A stretch of DNA of 5,620 nucleotides from Candidatus Binataceae bacterium (GTDB taxonomy: Bacteria; Desulfobacterota; Binatia; Binatales; Binataceae): positions 1 to 5,620 of the forward strand of contig JASHZA010000032.1 of NCBI GenBank assembly GCA_030042765.1, read 5' to 3'. The notes beneath the pieces were generated by a model, which was not told the origin of the DNA, made no database searches, and was given only the letters and a program-made list of their open reading frames with translations. Each line of letters starts with the position of its first letter. Positions within the stretch are counted from its first letter, which is position 1. This document shows, piece by piece, positions 1 through 5,620 of the stretch. A program made the translations under genes and the position numbers.

Positions 1-481
1 CGAAGATAAAGGCGCTCGTGATCTCTGACGAGTCATCGTCAAGGTTGGCTAAGGGCTTTGCTCCGGCCGTAACGGCACTGTCATCCCCGCCGTCCCACCG
101 TTCCACGACCTTCGCTACAGCCGGACGGCCGCCGCGCGCACGCTGCAACTTGCTTTGGCAATCCACGCAGAACAGAACGAATGGCAACAGTTTCAGACGC
201 TGCGGCGGAATTTCCTCTCCGCATTCGTCGCAGGTCCCATAGTCACCGCTTCCCAAGCGGTTGAAAGCACCGTCAATCGCGCGCAGTCGCTCCTCGGAGC
301 GTTCGATCAAGCTCGCGTGCAGCTCCGTCTCGGTCTGTGCCCGGGCAATTTCCATATCATCGCCCGGGTCAGTGAGAGCTTCCCCTTCCTGTTCGTATCG
401 CAATTGGCGAACGCGCATCAGCTCTATGTTTCGCAAATGGTTGAGGAGCTCACGCAGAGTTTCCATCCGGTCACGGTTCAT
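1..481 (-). CDS. DksA/TraR-family C4 zinc-finger transcription regulator, 3' end missing
   Basis: Reading leftwards from ATG at 481-479, the frame stays open for 160 codons to the window edge, so the C-terminus is not seen. Residues 84-108 form the C4 zinc finger: C84-x2-C87, 17 residues, C105-x2-C108, inside GDYGTCDECGEEIP followed by RL and a Pro, the DksA/TraR signature. Residues 7-80 look helical and charged, as expected for the coiled coil. Aligned without gaps to E. coli DksA (from memory), the coiled-coil tip residues D71, D74 and A76 correspond to D41, E44 and A46. Such proteins insert into the RNA polymerase secondary channel and change initiation at stress- and growth-regulated promoters. 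The protein lacks roughly the first 30 residues of E. coli DksA but has at least 52 residues after the last Cys, acidic in places (GGDD, LDDDSSE). It lies downstream of polX on the same strand after a 222-bp gap, so probably has its own promoter. Family assignment is firm; function as a true DksA is not. Confidence 0.93.
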   Translation of the reverse strand, partial: MNRDRMETLRELLNHLRNIELMRVRQLRYEQEGEALTDPGDDMEIARAQTETELHASLIERSEERLRAIDGAFNRLGSGDYGTCDECGEEIPPQRLKLLPFVLFCVDCQSKLQRARGGRPAVAKVVERWDGGDDSAVTAGAKPLANLDDDSSEITSAFIF

Positions 482-703
482 CAGGCCTCTCCACGCCACT
501 GACTGGCGGCGGGACGCAACTGCATAGGCCGTGCCGTGCTCGTCTGTCGTTAATTGCTCTTATTTCTTCCTTTTTGGCTCCTGCTACGTGGCAGGACTGC
601 AACAGATGAGGCGGATAAGGGGCCGTGGTGTCTCAATCTGATCGTTGTGAGCTGACGCCGTCAGCGCTACCGGATGGGCAAGACGAAAAGAGACTTAGAC
701 GCG
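482..703. other. Intergenic gap between polX and the dksA-like gene
   Basis: This 222-bp stretch holds no ORF with a convincing start or family match. It contains the ribosome binding site of the leftward gene and two short inverted repeats: GCTGAC-GCC-GTCAGC at 651-665, and a weaker CTGC/GCAG stem near 583-596. Neither is followed by a T run on either strand. The promoter of the dksA-like gene should lie here, but I cannot point to clear -35 and -10 boxes. Confidence 0.5.
486..492 (-). promoter_or_regulatory. Ribosome binding site of the dksA-like gene
   Basis: On the minus strand GGAGAGG precedes the ATG at 481, with 7 bases between GGAG and the start codon. This supports 481 over the in-frame ATG five codons later (466-464). 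An in-frame TAA lies further upstream, near 560. Confidence 0.6.
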
Positions 704-2407
704 CTAGCCGCGCTGGCTCAGCTCCTTGAGCGGGCGCGTGTTGAGCACATCTGACGGCTCGATCCACCCGCGCCGTGCCTGGTTGACGCCGTACTCTAAA
801 GCGGCGAAGTCGCGCGGATGATGCGCGTCGCTTGAGATCACGAGCTTGACGCCGGCACGCTTCGCCGCCATGCACGCAGTGTCAATAAGATCGAGGCGAT
901 CAGGTTGTGCGTTAACCTCCAGCGCACATCCTTCCTCGTGTGCGACTCGAAGAACCTCTCGCAGGTCGAAGCCGCTGGCCTCGCGGCGTCCGATTAATCT
1001 GCCGCTGGGATGGCCGATTACGTCGACGTTTGGATTGCGAATCGCGCGCACTAGCCGCCTCGTCATTGCGGACGGCTCCTGCTCCAGCTTGGAATGGACC
1101 GAAGCGACCACCCAATCGAGTTCCTCCAGGACGCCGTCGGGTAGGTCGAGCGTTCCGTCTTCGAGAATATCGACTTCGATTCCACTCAGCACCTTGATCC
1201 CGGAAACCTTCGCGCCGACAGCTTCGATCTCACGCGCCTGCTCGCGCAGACGCCCGGAATCCAGCCCATGCACCATCGCCAGGCGTTGCGAATGGTCGGT
1301 GACTGCGAAGTATTCGAGACCGCTTGCTGCGGCCCGACGCGCCATCTCACGGATCGTCGCGCGCCCGTCGCTCCATGTGGAGTGGGTATGCAAATCGCCG
1401 CGCAAGTCGGAGCGCTGGAGTAAAGCAGGCAACCGATGATCGAGTGCGGCCTCGACTTCACCTCGATCCTCGCGCAGTTCGGGAGGAACCCAATCCATCC
1501 CAAGCGCTTTGTAGATGTCCCGCTCTTCGGCTCCCGCAATCGCTCTCTCGCTGCGAAAGAGCCCGTATTCATTGAGCAACAGTCCATAGGTCTGGGCGAT
1601 TCGCCGGATGTGCACGGAATGGGCCTTCGAGCCTGTGAAATAGACCAGCGCCGCGCCCCAGCTGGAACAGGGCACCACCCGCAAATCGATTTGCAGCTTG
1701 TCGCCGACAACTACGGTCGCCTTGGTGTCGCCGGCGCCAAGCTCGTTGGTGACGCCCGGAAACTTCAGGAAGCGCCGTATCACTGGTTCAGCTTCGCTCG
1801 CTGCGACCAGCACGTCCAGGTCACCAACGGTATCGCGCCGGCGGCGAAAACTTCCCGCCACTTCGACCTGCTTTACTTGAGGGCATCCACGCAGATAAGC
1901 GACCAGGTTATTCGCGACCAAAGCCGCCTCTGGATACTGCATGCGCTGACCGGCTTCATCTACCGTGTGCGCGAGCGACTTTACGATGCGTTCTTCGAGT
2001 TTGGGACCGAACCCGCGAATCGTCCGCAACTGCCCGGCCTCGGCGGCGCGCCTGAGATCCTCGCGATTGCGAATGTGCAGCCGTTCGGCGAGCAATCTGA
2101 TTCGTTTGGGCCCGAGTCCCCCCACATTTCGCAAATCCAACAAACCGGTAGGGAAACTGCGCTTCAGCTCTGCGCGCATCGGCAGGTCGCCGGTCGCGGC
2201 CAAGGTTGCGATCTTGTCCGCTAAATCAGCACCGATCCCGGGAATCTCGTCGAGCTTCTCGCGCGAAAGTGCGGTCACTTGTTCGGGATAGTCACGCACC
2301 GTACGTGCCGCGTTACGGTAGGCACGTACACGAAAGAAATTCTCGCCGCCGAGCTCAAGCATGTCGGCGATCTCATCGAAGACGCTTGCGATCTCGTCGT
2401 TTCGCAT
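704..2407 (-). CDS. polX: DNA polymerase/3'-5' exonuclease PolX (family X polymerase with C-terminal PHP domain)
   Basis: The 567-residue product matches the usual length of bacterial PolX (about 570). Numbering from ATG at 2407: residues 1-60 are the N-terminal helical region (start MRNDEIASVFDEIADMLEL); helix-hairpin-helix DNA-binding motifs lie near 55-63 (IPGIGADLADKI) and 95-140 (VGGLGPKRI, IRGFGPKLEERI). The nucleotidyltransferase site is GSFRRRRDTVGDLDVLV, with D196 and D198, and the third Asp is D241 (QIDLRVV). YFTGSKAHSVHIRR follows at about 256-269. The PHP domain from about 336 to the end shows every expected metal-binding motif: DLHTHS (H340, H342), TDH (371-372), GIEVD (411, 413), VHS (438), GHP (466), N499 and DAH (527, 529). 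Such enzymes fill short gaps in base-excision repair; the PHP domain gives Mn-dependent 3'-5' exonuclease and AP-site processing. Both active sites look intact. The frame also extends to a TTG at 2479, but family homology begins at the ATG. Neither start has a clear Shine-Dalgarno. The stop is TAG at 706-704. Confidence 0.96.
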   Translation of the reverse strand: MRNDEIASVFDEIADMLELGGENFFRVRAYRNAARTVRDYPEQVTALSREKLDEIPGIGADLADKIATLAATGDLPMRAELKRSFPTGLLDLRNVGGLGPKRIRLLAERLHIRNREDLRRAAEAGQLRTIRGFGPKLEERIVKSLAHTVDEAGQRMQYPEAALVANNLVAYLRGCPQVKQVEVAGSFRRRRDTVGDLDVLVAASEAEPVIRRFLKFPGVTNELGAGDTKATVVVGDKLQIDLRVVPCSSWGAALVYFTGSKAHSVHIRRIAQTYGLLLNEYGLFRSERAIAGAEERDIYKALGMDWVPPELREDRGEVEAALDHRLPALLQRSDLRGDLHTHSTWSDGRATIREMARRAAASGLEYFAVTDHSQRLAMVHGLDSGRLREQAREIEAVGAKVSGIKVLSGIEVDILEDGTLDLPDGVLEELDWVVASVHSKLEQEPSAMTRRLVRAIRNPNVDVIGHPSGRLIGRREASGFDLREVLRVAHEEGCALEVNAQPDRLDLIDTACMAAKRAGVKLVISSDAHHPRDFAALEYGVNQARRGWIEPSDVLNTRPLKELSQRG

Positions 2408-2727
2408 CGTAGGCGCGCGGGTTACAGACGCTACCTGAAGCTGAGCGCCGATCCTGACGCTATCGGGCTCGATTTTCAACCGACGGCGAAAATATCAAAA
2501 GACGCGAGATAAAAGACTGCTTGCTAAGGAATTAAGTGTTAAACTTGTCTAAGCTTGGCTTGTTGGCAATTGAACACAGATCATCGAACTCATCATCAAC
2601 TGACAGTTTCGTTCTGATAACAATGCGCTGACGTGTCTCTGAGAGAAAGGACCCGTCACTGGGGATTTGGAGTTAAAACTACGGTCGAAGTCGCCTAGAG
2701 TTTTTCGTAACAGCATTTAGAAACGTC

Positions 2728-2756
2728 TTGACTCATGTTAGATAAACATTTATTTG
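2728..2756 (+). promoter_or_regulatory. Possible sigma-70-like promoter for the pilin gene
   Basis: TTGACT at 2728-2733 matches the -35 consensus at five of six positions. After a 17-base spacer comes TATTTG at 2751-2756, which matches the -10 consensus only at its first three positions. It sits in the most AT-rich part of the gap (16 G/C in 2701-2760). If real, the pilin mRNA would carry a leader of about 120 bases. The weak -10 keeps confidence low. Confidence 0.2.
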
Positions 2757-2873
2757 TAAACGAGCAAACGAGAGTTAGTAGCACTCTCTAGTACTTGAGG
2801 GCATTGTTAAGGCTCAGCTTGAGTTAGCGCGGGGCAAACTTGCACGCGACTAAATAGGGCAGAAAAAGCAAAC

Positions 2874-2878
2874 GGAGG
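2874..2878 (+). promoter_or_regulatory. Ribosome binding site of the Flp-type pilin gene
   Basis: GGAGG, a perfect anti-Shine-Dalgarno match, lies 9 bases before the ATG at 2888. It is good evidence that this very short ORF is translated and that 2888 is its start. It is also the clearest ribosome binding site in the window. Confidence 0.75.
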
Positions 2879-2887
2879 ACTCGAAGG

Positions 2888-3064
2888 ATGGAGTTTCTTA
2901 CCAGGCTGTTCGTAAAGGCGCGTGAATGGCACAAAGGTCAGACGATGACCGAGTACGCGCTGATTCTGGCGGCGGTCGCCGTCGTGGTGTTCGTGACCTA
3001 CGAGATCTTGGGTCAGGACATCAACGGACTCGTCAAGACCATCGACACCGACCTCGCCAGCTAA
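2888..3064 (+). CDS. flp: Flp-type (class IVb) prepilin, 58 residues
   Basis: A 58-residue product with a short basic leader (R6, K10, R12, K16) ending in K16-G17, then QTMTEYALILAAVAVVVFV. Cleavage after G17 puts Glu at mature position 5 and Tyr at 6, the G/xxxxEY pattern of Flp pilins processed by TadV/FppA-type prepilin peptidases. Residues 24-37 form one unbroken hydrophobic helix that would anchor the precursor in the inner membrane and pack into the fibre core. The mature 41 residues end in a short polar tail (GQDINGLVKTIDTDLAS). Flp subunits assemble into thin adhesive Tad pili. The gene has a strong GGAGG ribosome binding site, is alone on its strand in this window, and is followed 19 bp later by a strong hairpin, so it looks monocistronic. 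No tad/cpa/rcp assembly genes are visible. A TadE/TadG-like minor pseudopilin is less likely because the protein is so short. Confidence 0.9.
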   Translation: MEFLTRLFVKAREWHKGQTMTEYALILAAVAVVVFVTYEILGQDINGLVKTIDTDLAS

Positions 3065-3083
3065 TCATCGTGCAAACACGGCA

Positions 3084-3108
3084 GCGGAGGAGCGTTAAGC
3101 TCCTCCGC
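3084..3108. terminator. Perfect 10-bp hairpin between convergent flp and CoA-transferase genes
   Basis: GCGGAGGAGC (3084-3093), loop GTTAA, GCTCCTCCGC (3099-3108): a perfect GC-rich stem located 19 bp after the flp stop and 38 bp beyond the stop of the leftward CoA-transferase gene. Position and stem strength fit a terminator serving both directions. Neither strand has a proper U tract after it (plus strand continues CCGCCGACTTG; minus strand TGCCGTGTTTGC), so it is not a classical intrinsic terminator. It could instead protect the 3' end of the pilin mRNA from exonucleases. Confidence 0.6.
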
Positions 3109-3146
3109 CCGCCGACTTGTCCGGTACTGCCGTCGGTTATCAGTCT

Positions 3147-4364
3147 CTAGACAAGAACGCCTGCTTTGCGTAATTGCTCGACCTTGTCGCGAGTGTAGCC
3201 GAGCAGGGACTTCATAACCTCCTCGGTGTCCGCGCCACGCATCGGGGCGGGGGTGCGCACGCTGCACCGCGTCGCAGACATCTTCCACGGGATACCCGCG
3301 TGGACGCGGTCCCCAATCTCAGGATGAGGCAAGCGAACCAGGTAGCCTCGCTCGTTGAGATGCGGATCCTCGGCAAGATCCTTATTGCTCATTGCCGGGA
3401 AGGCCGCTACACCTGCGGCCTGAAGCGCCCGCGCGATCTGCCAACGGTCGCGTGCGCGCGTCCACTCCGAGACGATCCGGTCGAGTGTAATTTCGTTCTG
3501 CTTGCGTAAAGCAGCGGTGGCGAAACGCGGGTCCTGCGCCAGTTCAGGTTTCTCGATTGCTCGGCACAGTGCCTTCCACTCTTCCTCATTGCCCACGGCA
3601 ATCGAGACCCACTCGTCGTCGCCGGCGGCGCGATAGCATTCGTTAGGCGCCATTAAAGGATCGTGGTTTCCAGCACGCACGGGCTCGCGCCGATTGATTT
3701 CATATTCGAGCAGTCCTTCCGGCATCATTACCAGAGCGGTTTCCAACTGCGACTGATCGATATATTGGCCCTCCCCGGTGAGCGCACGATGGGCCAGCGC
3801 CGCCAGCAAAGCGAACGCGCCGAATACGCCCGCGTTGGGGTCGGGGTACGAAATGCCGATTTCTCCAGGTTCGCCACCCTCGTAGCCGGTTCCAAAGAAC
3901 ATCCCGGACGCAGCTGATGCCGGCGGGCCATAGCCGATAAAGCCCTTGAAAGGTCCGGTCTGACCGTAGCCCGACATCGAGATCATGATGAGATCGGGTT
4001 TGAACTTGCGCAGCTTGTCATAGCCGAGCCCGAGCTTGTCCATCACGCCCGCGGCGAAATTGTCGGCAACGATGTCGCATTGCTTGACCATTTCCCCCAC
4101 CAACTCGACCGCCTCCGGACGCGCCAGGTTCATCAGGATCGATTTCTTTCCCTGGTTGTACTGGTTGAAATATCCGGCACGGTTGGGCCCGGGAACGTCG
4201 TCGGCAAACGGTGGAAGCAGCCGCGTAGGACAGGCCGGCCGCGCTGTGGTCTCGATACGGATCACCTCCGCTCCGAGGTGGGCCAGTTGCAGGGTGCAGA
4301 AGGGGCCGGCCCAGGCCCATGTGAAATCGAGCACTCGGATTCCTGAAAGGGGCAGATCAGCCAT
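3147..4364 (-). CDS. Family III (CaiB/BaiF) CoA-transferase, second gene of the pair
   Basis: A 405-residue protein, typical size for the family, which moves CoA between acyl-CoA thioesters and free carboxylates in the cytoplasm. Family landmarks: N-terminal SGIRVLDFTWAWAGPF with LAHLGAEVIRIE (7-38), NQGKKSILMNL (70-80), DIVADNFAAGVMDKLGLGY (97-115), ISMSGYGQTGP (128-138), PDPNAG (174-179), GEGQYIDQSQLE (197-208), a PELAQDPRFAT segment (273-283) and a C-terminal ADTEEV...LLGY. At the position of the nucleophilic Asp169 of formyl-CoA transferase it has E208; at the catalytic His of alpha-methylacyl-CoA racemase it has Y145, arguing against racemase activity. The ATG at 4364 was chosen because homology begins there and AGGAG lies 9 bases before it; the frame itself stays open to 4463, inside the upstream gene. 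Only 19 bp separate it from the 4384-5601 gene, so the two are probably co-transcribed. The substrate cannot be read from sequence. Confidence 0.92.
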   Translation of the reverse strand: MADLPLSGIRVLDFTWAWAGPFCTLQLAHLGAEVIRIETTARPACPTRLLPPFADDVPGPNRAGYFNQYNQGKKSILMNLARPEAVELVGEMVKQCDIVADNFAAGVMDKLGLGYDKLRKFKPDLIMISMSGYGQTGPFKGFIGYGPPASAASGMFFGTGYEGGEPGEIGISYPDPNAGVFGAFALLAALAHRALTGEGQYIDQSQLETALVMMPEGLLEYEINRREPVRAGNHDPLMAPNECYRAAGDDEWVSIAVGNEEEWKALCRAIEKPELAQDPRFATAALRKQNEITLDRIVSEWTRARDRWQIARALQAAGVAAFPAMSNKDLAEDPHLNERGYLVRLPHPEIGDRVHAGIPWKMSATRCSVRTPAPMRGADTEEVMKSLLGYTRDKVEQLRKAGVLV

Positions 4365-4373
4365 CGTTATTCT

Positions 4374-4378
4374 CTCCT
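4374..4378 (-). promoter_or_regulatory. Ribosome binding site fixing the start of the second CoA-transferase
   Basis: On the minus strand AGGAG (within GAGGAGAG) lies 9 bases before the ATG at 4364, in the 19-bp gap after the TGA (4386-4384) of the upstream gene. It supports the 405-residue protein over a 438-residue form that would overlap the upstream gene. Confidence 0.65.
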
Positions 4379-4383
4379 CGAGG

Positions 4384-5601
4384 TCAGACGATTCTGGATT
4401 GGCGCAGAGCCGCGAACTGTTCTCTGCCGACGCCCAGTTCACCGCAGAAGATTTCCTCGCCATGCTCGCCGAGTTGCGGCGCCGGCCGGCGCAGCGTCCA
4501 CTGAGTATTGCCGTAACGGGAAGGCATGCCCGGCAGCTTCAGCGTGCCCATCCCGGGCTGATCGATTTGAACAAAGAAATTCCGCTCGCGCAGATGCTCG
4601 GTTTCGTATAGCTGGCGCATCGTGTTGACCGGCGCAAAGGGAATCCGCCGCCGCTGCGCCTCGCGGTAAAGATCCTGAACTTTCCAGCCGCTCAGCCACT
4701 CCGTCATCAAAGCTTTTAGCGCGTCCAGATTCCGGCCGCGTGCGAGACGATCCCCGAACAGCTCATCGTTGGCCCATTCGGGATTTCCCATGAACTCGAC
4801 CAGACGCTTCCACTGATCTTCCTCGACGGCGAGGACGAAAATCTTGCCGTCGAGACAATCCGCGATGAACCAGGGGCCGAGCGCACGATTACCCAGGCGC
4901 GAGGTCACGCGGCCCGCGTAGGTATAATGCATCAGGTTCATCTCGAGCATGGCGGCGACAACTTCCTGCTCTGAGACGTCGATCGCCTGGCCTCGACCGG
5001 ATTTTAGCCGATGAAAATACGCAGCCAGCGTCGCGATCGCGGCGTGCGCTCCGCCCTGCAGATCGCACTGGCTGCCGAAACACTTGAGTGGGGGCAAATC
5101 AGGGTAGGGCGACGCGCCCGGACTCAGGGTGGCCCATCCCGAGGCGTTGCTCGCCGTCAGTTCGTACCCCTTGTAGTTGGCGTAGGGCCCTGTATCACCG
5201 AACATCGAGACCGAGGTCACGATTAAGCGCGGATACTTCGCACACAGCGCCGTGCTGTCCAGTCCGCGCGCTGCTCGCTCGGGTGGCGCCACATTATGAA
5301 TCAGCACGTCGGCCCGCTCGAGCAGGCTCGCCAGCAACTTCTGACCCTCGGGACGGGTGAGGTCGGCGACCACGCCGCGTTTGTTCGTATTCAGATAGAC
5401 GAAAAGTCCGCTCTTCTCAGGATCGGGCTGATCGTTGGGAAAGGGACCACGGCGCCGCGTAAGGTCGCCGCCCGGCGGTTCGACCTTTACCACCTCCGCA
5501 CCCAAATCGGCGATCAGTTTGGCGCCGAACGCGGCCGAAATTCCATCACCGCATTCGACAATTTTGATCGCGCCGAATGGCGATCGTGAGTTTGCCTCCA
5601 C
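4384..5601 (-). CDS. Family III (CaiB/BaiF) CoA-transferase, first gene of the pair
   Basis: A 405-residue paralogue of its downstream neighbour. Landmarks: AIKIVECGDGISAAFGAKL with LGAEVVKVEPPGGD (11-46), a NTNKRGVVADL segment (71-81), the position of DVLIHN (98-103), VSMFGDTGPY (131-140), GYELTASNASG (145-155), GRGQAIDVSEQE (202-213), EDQWKRLVEF (261-270), IPFAPVNT (320-327) and APQLGEHGEEI (374-384). E213 occupies the position of the formyl-CoA transferase nucleophile Asp169, and Y146 that of the racemase His. The start is a GTG at 5601 with AGGGGG 7 bases before it, and the N-terminus has the usual family length. The frame is still open to the right edge, so a start outside the window cannot be excluded. 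The stop is TGA at 4386-4384. Class III enzymes encoded by adjacent genes, such as BbsEF (benzylsuccinate) and SmtAB (malate), act as two-subunit CoA-transferases, a plausible model here. Substrate unknown. Confidence 0.92.
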   Translation of the reverse strand: MEANSRSPFGAIKIVECGDGISAAFGAKLIADLGAEVVKVEPPGGDLTRRRGPFPNDQPDPEKSGLFVYLNTNKRGVVADLTRPEGQKLLASLLERADVLIHNVAPPERAARGLDSTALCAKYPRLIVTSVSMFGDTGPYANYKGYELTASNASGWATLSPGASPYPDLPPLKCFGSQCDLQGGAHAAIATLAAYFHRLKSGRGQAIDVSEQEVVAAMLEMNLMHYTYAGRVTSRLGNRALGPWFIADCLDGKIFVLAVEEDQWKRLVEFMGNPEWANDELFGDRLARGRNLDALKALMTEWLSGWKVQDLYREAQRRRIPFAPVNTMRQLYETEHLRERNFFVQIDQPGMGTLKLPGMPSRYGNTQWTLRRPAPQLGEHGEEIFCGELGVGREQFAALRQSRIV

Positions 5602-5608
5602 TTGCCTA

Positions 5609-5614
5609 CCCCCT
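5609..5614 (-). promoter_or_regulatory. Probable ribosome binding site of the first CoA-transferase
   Basis: AGGGGG on the minus strand lies 7 bases before the GTG at 5601. It decides for a GTG start at this place, although the upstream region is cut off by the window edge. Confidence 0.5.
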
Positions 5615-5620
5615 GGATAG

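Larger units (their letters stand above)
2408..2887. other. Long AT-richer intergenic region between divergent polX and flp
   Basis: About 480 bp without a convincing gene. By hand count 2521-2880 is about 43% G+C, clearly below the flanking genes. It must hold the promoters of polX (leftward) and flp (rightward). The longest plus-strand start I checked (ATG at 2735) gives only 18 codons and has no ribosome binding site. The left part (2408-2479) is open in the polX frame and could encode a 24-residue extension if the TTG at 2479 were used. I see no tandem repeat, no large inverted repeat and no riboswitch that I recognise. Confidence 0.6.

Noticed and set aside
18..527. Plus-strand ORFs over the left end
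   Set aside because: The minus strand encodes a DksA/TraR protein with all four zinc Cys residues over the same stretch; these ORFs are shadows.
651..665. Inverted repeat GCTGAC-GCC-GTCAGC as terminator of polX
   Set aside because: The 6-bp stem is short and no T run follows on either strand; it could arise by chance or be an operator, and nothing in the sequence decides this.
1436..2224. A 262-codon plus-strand ORF opposite polX
   Set aside because: It is antisense to a fully conserved PolX coding region, matches no family I recognise, and long antisense ORFs are expected in GC-rich genes.
2735..2791. Small ORF of 18 codons in the intergenic region
   Set aside because: It has no ribosome binding site, is very short and matches nothing I know.
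2830..2845. Sigma-54-like promoter (GGGG...TTGCA) before the pilin gene
   Set aside because: The GG and GC elements are not at the required 10-base spacing.
2926..3150. A 74-codon plus-strand ORF overlapping the pilin gene
   Set aside because: It is out of frame with the well-supported pilin and runs through the terminator hairpin; its sequence is arginine-rich noise.
4036..4611. A 191-codon plus-strand ORF across the junction of the two CoA-transferase genes
   Set aside because: It overlaps two well-supported genes on the other strand and has no recognisable domain.
3147..5601. Alpha-methylacyl-CoA racemase function for the CaiB-like pair
   Set aside because: The racemase catalytic His is replaced by Tyr in both proteins as I align them, so CoA-transferase is the better call.

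Overview
This is a roughly 5.6-kb piece of a bacterial chromosome. Its genes are GC-rich (the one coding line I counted by hand, 4201-4260, is about 68% G+C) and it has one AT-richer gap. It carries five protein genes: (1) the start of a DksA/TraR-type zinc-finger regulator, minus strand, running off the left edge; (2) a complete bacterial PolX (family-X DNA polymerase plus PHP nuclease), minus strand; (3) a 58-residue Flp-type (class IVb) prepilin, plus strand; (4 and 5) two tandem family III (CaiB/BaiF) CoA-transferases, minus strand, in an apparent operon. I see no tRNA, rRNA, CRISPR array, insertion sequence or phage gene. The gene content suggests a free-living Gram-negative-type bacterium. 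Family III CoA-transferase pairs, Flp pilins and PHP-type PolX together would fit deltaproteobacterial, Binatota, Acidobacteriota or Rokubacteria-like lineages, but that placement is a guess from gene content.

Layout: 1-481 dksA-like gene (3' end missing); 482-703 gap without a recognisable gene; 704-2407 polX; 2408-2887 a long AT-richer intergenic region separating the divergent polX and pilin genes; 2888-3064 flp; 3084-3108 a perfect 10-bp-stem hairpin between convergent genes; 3147-4364 and 4384-5601 the two CoA-transferase genes, 19 bp apart, transcribed leftwards with the 4384-5601 gene first.

The genes do not form one pathway. The DksA-like protein should act on RNA polymerase, PolX in base-excision or gap repair, Flp in an adhesive Tad-type pilus whose machinery is not in the window, and the CoA-transferase pair in activating a carboxylic acid by CoA exchange. 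The points most worth a second look are: (a) the DksA-like protein keeps the zinc finger and most of the coiled-coil tip motif, but appears to lack every ppGpp-contact residue known in E. coli DksA; (b) the two CoA-transferases have exactly the same length, could form a heteromer, and both carry Glu where the catalytic Asp of formyl-CoA transferase sits; (c) the pilin gene stands alone with a long upstream region. I did not find convincing evidence of a wholly new system.
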